Notes: generated by a model not told the origin, from the sequence alone. A stretch of DNA of 64,000 bases from Flavobacterium sp. UBA5153 (GCA_002413745.1 DHXP01000062.1:53826-117825); one strand, 5' to 3'. Counted from the first letter of the stretch, positions 36,184 through 44,935 are shown. A program made the numbers and translations.

Positions 36184-37998
36184 ATGACAACAAATAAACA
36201 GTTACATACTTTTCACATTCCGGTAATGGGATTGGCTTTCACGATTGATAGTCCCATTCGAGTGGCGAATTATGGAATATCATCAGTGATTTCTATTGCA
36301 GATGATGAACTCATTGAAAAAATGAGAGCTTTTTACAGCGAAAAATTTGACGTCCCATATCAAGAAATTACCAAAAAAATACACGATTATCGTGCTGAAC
36401 GAATTTCCTCCTATTTGAACTTGGTAGACAAAATAGTGAAAGAAAAATTCGAAAGTTTCAAAACTGAGTTGGCCGAAAGCAAAGTAGCTTTGGAAAATTA
36501 TATCGCTATGTTGCCTAATAAATCCGAGATTAAAAAAGGATTGGAACATTTGATGGAAGACGGAATTGCTTTCAAGGAAAACATCAAGAAATATCTTGAA
36601 GATAATCTTTCTGCAGGAGAGATCGATGTGAATATTATGACCAAACTCGACAAGGATAATTTCATCAAAGATGAGCAATTGCCTGTTGAGTTTAATGATG
36701 CACATGCTGCTCTTCGTGGGTTTGCCAATAGTAATTTATCCTCTTCTGTGGTGCTTTCTGCTGGTATGAATCCAAGATTATTTGCTTATTTCGAAAACTT
36801 TTCTGCTTTTTTTCCTGATTTAAACAATACCTTGAAAAAGAAAATTATCCTGAAAGTTAGCGATTTCCGTTCGGCAATGATACAAGGGAATTTCTTGGCC
36901 AAAAAAGGACTTTGGGTTTCGGAATATCGCATTGAATCTGGACTGAATTGTGGCGGTCATGCTTTTGCTACCGACGGTTATTTGTTGGGGCCAATTTTAG
37001 AGGAATTCAAACAGAAAAAAGATCAATTAATACAATCGGCTCATGATTTAATGGTGAAAGCTTTAGGGCAAAAGGAAATGCATATTCCTGAAAGACCATT
37101 GGATTTAAAAATTACCGTTCAAGGTGGTGTAGGAACTGCCGAAGAACATAATTTTCTTTTAGATCATTACAGTGTTGATTCCGTGGGTTGGGGAACGCCT
37201 TTCTTATTGGTTTCAGAAGCAACTTCGGTTGACAAAACCACACGAGAATTATTGATAAAAGCCAAGGAAGAAGATTTGTACCTGAGTCATATTTCGCCAT
37301 TGGGAATCCCTTTTAATACTGTGAGGGGAACAACCAACGAAATAATCAAACAAAGACGTATTGAGCATGGTAAAGCGGGAAGTTCGTGCCCAAAACGATT
37401 TTTGGCGTTAAGTAAAGAATTTGGTCCAAAAGGGATTTGCACTTCTTCCAAAAAATATCAGGACGTAAAATTAGCTGAATTAGAAGAAATAAAAGACACT
37501 TTATCAGCTACAGCTTTCGAAAAAATAAAATTCAATATTACCGAAAAAGCATGTCTTTGTGTAGGTCTTGCCAATGCTTCTTATTTAGAAAATAACATCG
37601 AGATAAAAGGACAATCGCAAGGTGTGATTATTTGCCCAGGACCCAATATGGCCTATTTTGACAAGGAAGTTTCACTTTCTGAAATGGTGAAGCATATATA
37701 TGGAAACGCAACGGTAATGACGGATGCTAATCGCCCAAACCTATTTATCAAGGAATTGAAAATGTACATTGATTATTTGAATAACGAAATCAGTGAAACT
37801 ACTACTGATTTGACCGCTGGGCAAATAAAAAAATGGAACGCTTTCAAAAATAATATGATAGAAGGAATTGGATATTACCATACGATGTTTGCTACTTCCC
37901 ATTTCTTGGAAGACAGCATTAATGCCATTCAAGACCAACTCGAATTCTATAAAACAAAAATTGTTGAAATTAAGATTCCGGAATTAGTGGGGGCTTAA
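36184..37998 (+). CDS. Uncharacterised 604-residue protein, TIM-barrel/FMN-like with Cys-rich C-terminal half
   Basis: I do not recognise a named family. The N-terminus (HIPVMGLAFTIDSPIRVANY) resembles the first strand of FMN-dependent TIM-barrel enzymes, and the middle TVQGGVGTAEEHNFLLDHY and DSVGWGTPFLL resembles their phosphate-binding end. A helical insertion lies at about 80-160. Six Cys residues (256, 402, 419, 457, 459, 484) lie in motifs LNCGGHA, GSSCPKRF, GICTSS, ACLCVGLANAS and ICPGPN that could hold an Fe-S cluster or thiols. A Crp/Fnr-type operator upstream places it with nos, narK and ric, so a redox role under anaerobic nitrogen-oxide conditions is the leading inference. It is transcribed alone, with a terminator after. 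Confidence 0.9.
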   Translation: MTTNKQLHTFHIPVMGLAFTIDSPIRVANYGISSVISIADDELIEKMRAFYSEKFDVPYQEITKKIHDYRAERISSYLNLVDKIVKEKFESFKTELAESKVALENYIAMLPNKSEIKKGLEHLMEDGIAFKENIKKYLEDNLSAGEIDVNIMTKLDKDNFIKDEQLPVEFNDAHAALRGFANSNLSSSVVLSAGMNPRLFAYFENFSAFFPDLNNTLKKKIILKVSDFRSAMIQGNFLAKKGLWVSEYRIESGLNCGGHAFATDGYLLGPILEEFKQKKDQLIQSAHDLMVKALGQKEMHIPERPLDLKITVQGGVGTAEEHNFLLDHYSVDSVGWGTPFLLVSEATSVDKTTRELLIKAKEEDLYLSHISPLGIPFNTVRGTTNEIIKQRRIEHGKAGSSCPKRFLALSKEFGPKGICTSSKKYQDVKLAELEEIKDTLSATAFEKIKFNITEKACLCVGLANASYLENNIEIKGQSQGVIICPGPNMAYFDKEVSLSEMVKHIYGNATVMTDANRPNLFIKELKMYIDYLNNEISETTTDLTAGQIKKWNAFKNNMIEGIGYYHTMFATSHFLEDSINAIQDQLEFYKTKIVEIKIPELVGA

Positions 37999-38020
37999 AA
38001 ACGCATTTTTATAAAATATA

Positions 38021-38054
38021 AAAGCTCGCTTAAATTTTTAAGCGAGCTTTTTTT
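38021..38054 (+). terminator. Terminator after the 604-residue gene
   Basis: AAAGCTCGCTTAA and TTAAGCGAGCTTT pair perfectly around a 5-base loop and are followed by a T-run. It lies 23 bases after the stop. Confidence 0.9.
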
Positions 38055-38181
38055 GTTGATTTTAATAGTTGATTTGAAGTTGGTAGACTTTGCGCAGTGG
38101 AAAATGGATTATTGTAACGGTTTCAAATTGGGATACCTTTCGTAGCGGGCATCAGTATAAAACGACGTTATACCTGTTAGT

Positions 38182-38967
38182 CTATTGTTCCAATAAATCC
38201 TTTAAATAATATGCTGGTGTTATTGCTGATAATTTACCTCCAGTTTCATCTGAAATAGTTCCATGTATGAAACCATGTAATTTTGTTCCATCACCAGTCA
38301 ATTTCATAGTTCCAGATTCTATTATTGACAAATCATAAACAGGGGCTCCGCTATATCCACCAATGCTTGGGTTTTCAAGAATAATAAAGGTTTGTGGATT
38401 ATTGGTGTCAAATCTATTTAAAGTAATTAAACCACTTGAAGGGAAAGTTCTATAAGTCAAAGGAGAAAAATGACCAACACTTCCAAGTCCTAAAGGAAAA
38501 CCTATGATTGTCAGTTGAGTGTTTCTCGGGATTGCGACATTTGAGATATCAATCATTTCATATGGTATAAATCTTTTTTGTAAATATGTTTCCATTATTA
38601 CTTTTTCAGGATTCAATTTTAAAATTGATAAATCCGCTATTGGATGGTTAATCCATTTTATTGGATTTGCTAATTTTTTTAATTCAATTTTTACTGGTGA
38701 ATTATTTTCTCCTTGGATTATTACATATGCTGAATCATCCATATCTTTTGATACATGAGATGCTGTTACTATATAAATAGCATCTCCTTTTACTAAGAAA
38801 CTTCCAGTTCCTGTAACTTCTTTACCTAGACTTATCTCCTTTCGAAGGTTTACAACTGTTATTGTTAATTGGTCAGCTGTTAAAATTAAATTTTGCTTTT
38901 TTATTTGTGCATCCATAGGTGAGATAAATATCGTAATCAATACTAAAATAAGAATTGTACTTTTCAT
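38182..38967 (-). CDS. Exported trypsin-like serine protease
   Basis: This 261-residue protein has a signal peptide (about 1-20, ending MDAQ) and a trypsin-fold protease domain. The catalytic triad is visible as His in VTASHVS, Asp in HPIADLSIL and Ser in SIGGYSGAPVY. There is no PDZ domain, so it is not a typical DegP. The ATG at 38967 is used because it gives a good signal peptide; the frame is open 23 codons further. A small palindrome (CTCAACGCAGTTGAG, 39012-39026) lies upstream. It is expected in the periplasm or secreted; substrate unknown. Confidence 0.82.
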   Translation of the reverse strand: MKSTILILVLITIFISPMDAQIKKQNLILTADQLTITVVNLRKEISLGKEVTGTGSFLVKGDAIYIVTASHVSKDMDDSAYVIIQGENNSPVKIELKKLANPIKWINHPIADLSILKLNPEKVIMETYLQKRFIPYEMIDISNVAIPRNTQLTIIGFPLGLGSVGHFSPLTYRTFPSSGLITLNRFDTNNPQTFIILENPSIGGYSGAPVYDLSIIESGTMKLTGDGTKLHGFIHGTISDETGGKLSAITPAYYLKDLLEQ

Positions 38968-39102
38968 TTTTAATATGTGTATTTTTATAATTGGATATAA
39001 CTTGCATACGTACTCAACGCAGTTGAGAATATCCACCCAAAAAGGCTGGATTTGTTCTAAAAAAATGCTTTTACCACCGTAAATATAAAATTATTTTGAC
39101 TA

Positions 39103-39534
39103 TTACTTCAAAAATGAATCCCCTGATTTAATGCCTAATGCGAGTTCTTCCAGATTGGCGTCCATGAGCATAGTGGCTATTTCGTTTCTGATTTCCTTGA
39201 ATCTTTCATGAACAGAACAATGATGAATTTCGGAACATTTGCCAAGTCCCAAACCACAACAAGTGAAAAGCAAATCGCCATCAATAGCGATTACAATTTG
39301 ATAAAGATTTATTTTATTCATAATTTCTTTTGGGATTTCAAAACCGCCACCTATTCCTTTAATGGAATGAACGAGATCGTTTTTGGCTAAAACCTGAAGA
39401 ATCTTGGCTGTAAAAAACTTGGGAGAATTAATCTTTTCAGCAATTTCTTTTATGGTAACCCTTTTGTCTTGGTAAGATTGTGATGCTATAAAAATGGAAG
39501 CACGAATCGCGTATTTACAGGTTTTTGAAAGCAT
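39103..39534 (-). CDS. Rrf2 family regulator (NsrR/IscR-like)
   Basis: This 143-residue regulator has an N-terminal winged helix (CKYAIRASIFIASQ, TIKEIAEKINSPKFFTAKIL, IKGIGGGF) and a Cys set near the C-terminus (LLFTCCGLGLGKCSEIHHCSVH) able to bind an Fe-S cluster, as in NsrR and IscR. It ends the minus-strand run ric-nrdD-nrdG and starts 24 bases after nrdG. Given ric as the first gene, NO or Fe-S status is the likely signal. Which genes it controls cannot be read here. Confidence 0.9.
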   Translation of the reverse strand: MLSKTCKYAIRASIFIASQSYQDKRVTIKEIAEKINSPKFFTAKILQVLAKNDLVHSIKGIGGGFEIPKEIMNKINLYQIVIAIDGDLLFTCCGLGLGKCSEIHHCSVHERFKEIRNEIATMLMDANLEELALGIKSGDSFLK

Positions 39535-39558
39535 TTTTTTAAATATTAGAAATTAGTT

Positions 39559-40287
39559 TCATTCTCTTAAAATAATCTTTATGGTTTGGGTGGATAATTT
39601 TTCGCAATCGATTCTATTGTCGGAACGTTCCAGTTTTGAAAGCGTTTCCACATTGTTTTTAAAATATTGAATGTAATAATTGCCCACATAATTCTTGTTT
39701 TCCAAAAAGAAAATCATTTCCTTCAAGTCATCTTCTGTCAACAAATCAGAATGATAAGTGGTTCGGACCTCAAAAGGAATTGCGGCTTTTAGAATCAAGT
39801 CCAATGTTTTTTCAAAAGAATCGTATAAAACGGATTGCGTGATGGATTGAAATTTTGATTTTGGAGCCTTATAATCTAGGGCAATATAATCAATTAAATT
39901 TTGATTTAGCAATTGTTGCATCACGTCAGGCGAGCTTCCGTTGGTGTCAACTTTCACCAAAAACCCCATTTTTTTGACTTCGGCAATCAGTGGAATGATA
40001 TTTTTGTGCAAGACACATTCGCCACCGCTAAAAACAACGGCATCCAACAAGTTTTTTCGGGAATGCAGAAAAGTAAGTATTTTTTCAAAAGTAAGGCTTC
40101 CTTTTCCAAGCACAATCTCGGGATTATAGCAATATAAACAGCGCATATTACAGCCTGCAAACCAAAGAATGCAGGCTGATTTATGCGGATAATCTAATAA
40201 AGTGAAAGGCGTTAAGCTGTAAATGGGCTTACTAGCATTTTCCTTCAGTGAAATGAGTTCGTTGTTTGTGTTCACCTTTTTTGCCAA
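39559..40287 (-). CDS. nrdG: Anaerobic ribonucleotide reductase activating enzyme (radical SAM)
   Basis: This 242-residue radical SAM enzyme generates the glycyl radical on NrdD. The SAM cluster motif is CNMRCLYC (CxxxCxxC), followed by VFSGGECVLHKN and the later KVDTNGSSP. The start is uncertain: TTG at 40287 or GTG at 40275; no ATG is present before the domain. It overlaps the 3' end of the small glycyl-radical gene by about 55 bases, so the two are probably translated together, which fits their functional partnership. Confidence 0.93.
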   Translation of the reverse strand: MAKKVNTNNELISLKENASKPIYSLTPFTLLDYPHKSACILWFAGCNMRCLYCYNPEIVLGKGSLTFEKILTFLHSRKNLLDAVVFSGGECVLHKNIIPLIAEVKKMGFLVKVDTNGSSPDVMQQLLNQNLIDYIALDYKAPKSKFQSITQSVLYDSFEKTLDLILKAAIPFEVRTTYHSDLLTEDDLKEMIFFLENKNYVGNYYIQYFKNNVETLSKLERSDNRIDCEKLSTQTIKIILRE

Positions 40288-40402
40288 TATTAAAACTTTC
40301 TACGGGTCTGTGGTACCCCATTACGCGCGTGTACACAAGGCATTTAGTTCTCAAATGCTGGTTTTGTTCTAGAATAGGATTCGTTTTAGTTTCTGGTTTC
40401 AT
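40232..40402 (-). CDS. nrdD: Glycyl-radical domain of anaerobic ribonucleotide reductase (separate ORF)
   Basis: This 56-residue ORF, starting with ATG at 40402, contains CLVYTRVMGYHRPV, FNIGKKGEH and QRTHF. This matches the C-terminal end of many NrdD proteins, where YSRVxGYxRPVxxWNxGKxxE carries the radical glycine; here it is Gly29. The large NrdD ORF (40553-42661) ends just before this part, at its Cys motif. The radical domain is thus encoded as its own polypeptide, 150 bases downstream of the large ORF and overlapping nrdG. A complementing two-chain enzyme is the simplest reading; a broken enzyme is the alternative. Confidence 0.85.
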   Translation of the reverse strand: MKPETKTNPILEQNQHLRTKCLVYTRVMGYHRPVESFNIGKKGEHKQRTHFTEGKC

Positions 40403-40457
40403 ATGTTTTTGTTTAAGGTTTTTTGTTGCTAATTTTCAAAAATTGAAATTGTTTTTG

Positions 40458-40523
40458 AACCATTAAGAGATTAAGGAAATTAAGCATAGTTTTACTTAAT
40501 GAAACTTAATATCTTAATGGTTT
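40458..40523. repeat. Palindromic repeat between the two nrdD parts
   Basis: AACCATTAAGAGATTAAG and CTTAATATCTTAATGGTT pair over about 18 bases with one bulge, enclosing a second CTTAAT/ATTAAG pair. A T-run follows on the plus strand. It resembles a dispersed intergenic palindrome and lies exactly in the gap between the large NrdD ORF and its radical domain. Confidence 0.7.
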
Positions 40524-40552
40524 TTAGAGGTTTGAAGTGAGAAGTTTCCGTT

Positions 40553-42661
40553 CTAGTTGCTCAACTTTAAACTTTCTTCTTTTTCAATTAATGCATCATC
40601 ACATTTCGGGCAATATTCGTGTTCGCCATTCAAATAGCCGTGAACGGGACAAACGCTAAATACGGGCGTTACCGTAATATAAGGCAATTTAAAACTTGAC
40701 AATACTTTTTTGACAAACTGTTTACAAGCTTCCGGAGAGCTTATTTTTTCGCTCATATACAAGTGTAAAACCGTTCCTCCGGTATATTTACATTGTAGCT
40801 CGTCTTGCAATAACAAGGCTTCAAAAGGATCTTCGGTATGGTCAACCGGAATTTGGGAGCTGTTGGTGTAATAAATATTGTCTTCCTGTCCGGCTTGTAT
40901 GATATTTGGAAAACGTTTTTTGTCTTCCTTGGCAAATCGATAAGTTGTTCCTTCGGCTGGTGTGGCTTCCAGATTGTATAAATTTCCAGTTGCTTCCTGA
41001 AATTTTTTCATTCGACTGCGAATATGATCCAGAACTTCCGAAGCAAAATCAATTCCCGAAGGAGAGGTAATAGCATCTTCGTTTCCAGTAAAATTAACAA
41101 TCATTTCGTTCATTCCATTAACGCCAATAGTCGAGAAGTGATTTCTGAAATGTTGTAAATAACGTTTGGTGTATGGATACAAACCTCTGTCATACATTTC
41201 CTGGATGAACACTCGTTTTTTCTCTAAAGTCGATTTTGAAATATATAATAATTTGTCCAATTGTCGGTATAATTCACTTTCATTTCCTCTATATAAATAG
41301 CCCAATCGAGCCATATTTATGGTTACTACGCCAATGCTTCCCGTCATTTCGGCACTACCAAAGAGACCATTTCCCCGTTTTAATAATTCGCGCAAATCAA
41401 GTTGCAAACGACAGCACATACTACGAACTGCATTTGGTTTATAAGCATTTTCGTTTTCAACTTTATCGCCGTTTTCGTCCAATTTATATTGGCTTCCAAT
41501 GAAATTTTGGAAATAAGACGAACCAATTTTTGCAGTATTTTCGAAAAGTAAGTCGGTATTTTCGCCATCCCAATCAAATTCTTCGGTGATATTTACCGTC
41601 GGAATCGGGAAGGTGAAAGGCTGTCCGTTGGCATCGCCTTCGGTCATCACCGTGTAATAGGCTTTGTTGATGAGGTTCATTTCCTTTTGAAAATGTTCGT
41701 AACGCAAGTCGGTTATTTTATTAACGCCCCGTTCTTTGGCTCTAACTAAAAGGTCGTGATTGAAATTATTTTCGAAAAAATGGAGATCGTTTTTTGTTGG
41801 AATTTGGGTTTTCAAATCTTCTGGAACGACCCAATCCAATGTGATATTCGTGAAAGGGGATTGTCCCCAACGTGCCGGAACATTCAAATTATAAACAAAA
41901 CTGCGGATGGCTTTCAAAACATCATCAAACGATAAATTATCCTTGAAAACATAAGGTGCCAAATAAGTGTCAAACGAACTGAAGGCTTGTGCCCCGGCCC
42001 ATTCACTTTGCAAAATCCCCAAGAAATTCGCCATCTGACCCAAAGCTTCCCTGAAATGAGATGGTGCTTTGCTTTCGACACGACCGCGAACGCCGTTGAA
42101 ACCTTCGTTAAGCAAAACGCGCAAACTCCAACCAGCACAATATCCAGTCAAACAATCTAAATCGTGAATATGGACGTCGCCGTTACGGTGGGCATATCCT
42201 TCTTCTTTGCTGTAAACTTTGTCTAACCAATAATTGGCAATGATTTTTCCGGCAACATTATTCACCAAACCCGCATTGGAGTAGGACGTATTTGCGTTGG
42301 CATTAATGCGCCAATCCGTTTGCTCGATATATTCTGCAATGGTTTGAGAGCTGTCAACATAAGTCGTGTCTTCATTCAGTCCGTCAACATGTTCCCGCTG
42401 CAATTTTCGGGTATGACGGTACAACATAAAGGAACGCATCACCTCGAAATACTGTTTTTCGAAGAGGTTTTTCTCGATTAAATCCTGAATTTCTTCAACG
42501 GCCCAAGTTTCTTTGGACTGCAATCCTTTGATAACATTTTCAAAAACACTTTCATCGAATGCTATGGTAGCACTTTTAAAACTTTTTGAGATTGCATCCT
42601 CAATTTTGAAACTTTCAAACGGTTTATAATCTCCGTTCCTTTTGATAACGTACTTTTCCAT
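40553..42661 (-). CDS. nrdD: Anaerobic ribonucleoside-triphosphate reductase, large part lacking the radical domain
   Basis: This 702-residue protein has an N-terminal ATP-cone (YVIKRNGDYKPFESFKIEDA), the NrdD ten-stranded barrel core (NGDVHIHDLD, AFSSFDTYLAPYV, GANGQPFTFPIPTVNIT-like, MCCRLQLDLR, GSIGVVTINMARLGY) and a C-terminal TVTPVFSVCPVHGYLNGEHEYCPKC Cys region. It reduces NTPs to dNTPs without oxygen, using formate. The usual C-terminal glycyl-radical segment is absent here and occurs as the separate ORF at 40232-40402. It follows ric by 41 bases in one operon. Confidence 0.95.
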   Translation of the reverse strand: MEKYVIKRNGDYKPFESFKIEDAISKSFKSATIAFDESVFENVIKGLQSKETWAVEEIQDLIEKNLFEKQYFEVMRSFMLYRHTRKLQREHVDGLNEDTTYVDSSQTIAEYIEQTDWRINANANTSYSNAGLVNNVAGKIIANYWLDKVYSKEEGYAHRNGDVHIHDLDCLTGYCAGWSLRVLLNEGFNGVRGRVESKAPSHFREALGQMANFLGILQSEWAGAQAFSSFDTYLAPYVFKDNLSFDDVLKAIRSFVYNLNVPARWGQSPFTNITLDWVVPEDLKTQIPTKNDLHFFENNFNHDLLVRAKERGVNKITDLRYEHFQKEMNLINKAYYTVMTEGDANGQPFTFPIPTVNITEEFDWDGENTDLLFENTAKIGSSYFQNFIGSQYKLDENGDKVENENAYKPNAVRSMCCRLQLDLRELLKRGNGLFGSAEMTGSIGVVTINMARLGYLYRGNESELYRQLDKLLYISKSTLEKKRVFIQEMYDRGLYPYTKRYLQHFRNHFSTIGVNGMNEMIVNFTGNEDAITSPSGIDFASEVLDHIRSRMKKFQEATGNLYNLEATPAEGTTYRFAKEDKKRFPNIIQAGQEDNIYYTNSSQIPVDHTEDPFEALLLQDELQCKYTGGTVLHLYMSEKISSPEACKQFVKKVLSSFKLPYITVTPVFSVCPVHGYLNGEHEYCPKCDDALIEKEESLKLSN

Positions 42662-42702
42662 AGTATTTAATGATTTATGTTTTTATATTGGTTGGTTATT
42701 TT

Positions 42703-43434
42703 TTATTCTTCGGTTGAGAAAAATTTTTCCAAAGCCTTTGCTTTTGGAAACAGAATATTGCTTTCTAAATGAATGTGTTTGTGTAAATCTTTTTCAAATT
42801 CCTCCAACATTGTAAAAGTCACTCGATAGGTATTGCAAGCATCTTCTGGTGGCGTATAATTATTGGTCAACGAAGCAATTGTTCTGAAGCGTTCGCCTTC
42901 AGCATCGTGCTCGTTCATCATTGCAGTAATAGGGTTTTTTACTGTTCCAAAATGGGGTTGCCCAATTGAACCGTGACTTTTCGTTGCATTGATCATTTCT
43001 TTGATGAAAGGAAACAAAATCAATTCTTCTTTTTTCATATGCGGGGCCAATTCTCCTGCGCTACCTTTAAAGAGTTCATTGATTTCGAATAATTCAGGAT
43101 GATTGCTTCCGCGTACATTGCACAATTTATCTAAAAACTGAATCAGAATCGGTGTTTTTTCTTCGACAAAACTATGGTGGGTTTTCTCTATATAATCGAT
43201 TAATAAATCCAATGGCCAAGAGTTGAAGTCGATTTCAGAATCATTTTTTGTTGCCAAAACAGCATTTAACTCATTCAATAAATTGGCTTCATTTATATCT
43301 TTTTTGGCGCAAACTTCTTCAATGGTCCTTTGTCCTTTACAACAAAAATCAATTTCATATTTCGAAAAAATTGCTGCCGTCCTAAAATCTTGGGCAACAA
43401 AATCTCCAATCGTAGTTTTTTCTTGTATGTTCAT
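42703..43434 (-). CDS. ric: Iron-sulfur cluster repair di-iron protein
   Basis: This 243-residue protein is of the YtfE/ScdA/DnrN family. The N-terminal DUF542 (ScdA_N) region has TIGDFVAQDFRTAAIFSKY and DFCCKGQRTIEEVC. The C-terminal hemerythrin domain supplies di-iron ligands in THHSFVEEKTP, PHMKKEELILFPFI, MNEHDAEGERF and LHKHIHLESNILFPKA. It repairs Fe-S clusters damaged by NO or oxidants and may release or scavenge NO. It is the first gene of the ric-nrdD-nrdG-rrf2 operon, with a perfect Crp/Fnr-type palindrome 98 bases upstream. Confidence 0.96.
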   Translation of the reverse strand: MNIQEKTTIGDFVAQDFRTAAIFSKYEIDFCCKGQRTIEEVCAKKDINEANLLNELNAVLATKNDSEIDFNSWPLDLLIDYIEKTHHSFVEEKTPILIQFLDKLCNVRGSNHPELFEINELFKGSAGELAPHMKKEELILFPFIKEMINATKSHGSIGQPHFGTVKNPITAMMNEHDAEGERFRTIASLTNNYTPPEDACNTYRVTFTMLEEFEKDLHKHIHLESNILFPKAKALEKFFSTEE

Positions 43435-43531
43435 AATTTCGATTTTAATAGAGGTTAAATATCAATACTTTAGAGCTATTTTCGGCTGTATTTTACTGAC
43501 TATAATTTTACAGATTAATAATTTTATTTAA

Positions 43532-43547
43532 TATGATTTAAATCATA
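43532..43547 (-). promoter_or_regulatory. Crp/Fnr-type operator upstream of ric
   Basis: TATGATTTAAATCATA is a perfect 16-base palindrome with TGA-N6-TCA spacing. Its centre is 105 bases from the ric start. No TTTG core is found at the distance seen in the other promoters, so the ric promoter may be arranged differently. Confidence 0.8.
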
Positions 43548-43666
43548 TTTCATTTTTTTTATCATTTTTTTATTAACAAAAGTTGATAAATTAAGCAAGG
43601 TTAATCTAGCTGTATTTTGCCGGTTTCTCCAGGAAATAGTTTTGCCAAAAAAGTTATTATTTTAAA

Positions 43667-43682
43667 TATGATTGGAATCATA
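43667..43682 (+). promoter_or_regulatory. Crp/Fnr-type operator of the DUF438 gene
   Basis: TATGATTGGAATCATA has perfect 7-base arms. A TTTG core starts at 43708, 33.5 bases from the centre, matching the spacing at nos and narK. The ATG at 43748 follows 66 bases after the site. Confidence 0.8.
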
Positions 43683-43747
43683 TTTTGCAAAATACTTCAA
43701 AGCGTCCTTTGCAGAAGTTAAATGCTGGAAATAAAATAAATAATAAA

Positions 43748-44713
43748 ATGAACGAAAACTTAAACATTGCAACACTTCCCGAAGGACATCCAGTTCGAAC
43801 CTATTTTCAGGAAAAAGAAATTATTAATGCACTTTTAGAAGAATTATCAGCTACAGATCCGAAAGCTGAACTGCAGAAATACACGAATATTTTCAACCAA
43901 CTTCAAACCATCGAAAAACGATTCGCCCGAAAAGAAAACCAGCTTTTTCCTTTTTTGGAAAAAAAAGGTTGGAATGGACCATCTCAAGGAATGTGGTCTT
44001 TTCACGATAATTTGAGAGAACAATTTAGATTGTTGCGCAAAAATATTGACGCCAAAGAATATGACAAGATTAAAATCAATACCCCTTTTTTGGTTGAAGG
44101 GATTTCTAGATTAATGAAAACGGAAGATACGGTTTTGTTTCCCAATGCGTTGGATTTACTGACTGAAAAAGACTGGATTATGATGCGACAAGGCGAAGAG
44201 GAAATTGGCTGGATGTTGCCAGAACCGCCTGTTCCTTTTTCGAATGTCGAATACATTCACCCGAGTGAGGATTTCACCAAAAGGGAAATGACGTTTTCAC
44301 TCGAAAATACCTCCCATTATGACGAAGGTTATATGACTGTGGAGCAAGTGAATCTGCTTCTTAAAACAATGCCTCTCGATTTAACGTTTGTGGATGAAAA
44401 CGACAAAGTAATTTTCTACAATCGGGGAGAGGAACGCGTTTTTCCCAGAAGTGCCGGAATCATTGGTCGTGAAGTGAAGTTTTGCCATCCACCAAAAAGT
44501 GTTGGAACTGTTCTTAAAATCATAGAGAGTTTTAAAAATGGCACTCAAAATGAAGCTTCTTTTTGGATAAATTTCAAAAATAGACTGATTTACATTCGCT
44601 ATTTTGCAGTTAGAGACGCCGATAAAAACTACAAAGGTGTAATTGAATTATCGCAAGATATCACCGATATCAAGAAAATTGAAGGTGAAAAACGATTGCT
44701 GGATTGGGAATAG
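43748..44713 (+). CDS. DUF438 protein (hemerythrin-like plus PAS)
   Basis: This 321-residue protein has a hemerythrin HHE-like domain (about 10-150; EGHPVRTYFQEKEII, RKENQLFPFLEKKG, MWSFHDNLREQ, KTEDTVLFPNAL) and a C-terminal PAS domain (about 200-315; MPLDLTFVDENDKVIFYNRGE, FPRSAGIIGREVKFCHPP). It ends EGEKRLLDWE, the normal family end. The frame extends to 43685 but the ATG at 43748 suits the spacing from the operator. DUF438 proteins are likely O2/NO-responsive regulators or sensors; it is divergent from ric and shares the same operator type. Confidence 0.92.
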   Translation: MNENLNIATLPEGHPVRTYFQEKEIINALLEELSATDPKAELQKYTNIFNQLQTIEKRFARKENQLFPFLEKKGWNGPSQGMWSFHDNLREQFRLLRKNIDAKEYDKIKINTPFLVEGISRLMKTEDTVLFPNALDLLTEKDWIMMRQGEEEIGWMLPEPPVPFSNVEYIHPSEDFTKREMTFSLENTSHYDEGYMTVEQVNLLLKTMPLDLTFVDENDKVIFYNRGEERVFPRSAGIIGREVKFCHPPKSVGTVLKIIESFKNGTQNEASFWINFKNRLIYIRYFAVRDADKNYKGVIELSQDITDIKKIEGEKRLLDWE

Positions 44714-44935
44714 ATAGATTTTAACTTTTTCTTCTTCCTCTTTCAATTCTTTTCTCATTTGAAGTTTTAGTTTTTCAAATGAATTATCATAATCATATTG
44801 TAATGCTTTAATTTCAATATCTTCTTGAGTTAGATTAATGATCTTTTTAAGATAATGATTTGTGAATTTATCATAAATTAAATTATACCCAAAATAAATG
44901 GCAATTTGCATTAATGCCTCACCTTTTCTCGGCTC
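44714..44935 (-). other. Possible gene remnant
   Basis: On the minus strand this stretch reads as 70 or so residues of good composition (MQIAIYFGYNLIYDKF, INLTQEDIEIKALQYDYDN, EKLKLQMRKELKEEEEK) beginning at 44911. The frame then runs antisense into the DUF438 gene. I do not recognise the family. It abuts the porin fragment and may be debris from a past insertion or deletion. Confidence 0.3.

Larger units (their letters stand above)
43435..43747. other. Divergent control region of ric and DUF438 genes
   Basis: This 313-base gap has no gene. It contains two perfect copies of the TATGATTNNAATCATA palindrome, one near each gene (43532-43547 and 43667-43682). Confidence 0.75.

Noticed and set aside
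36283-36705. 140-codon minus-strand frame inside the 604-residue gene
   Set aside because: Phe/Ile-rich antisense shadow; the plus-strand frame has the better composition and a promoter.
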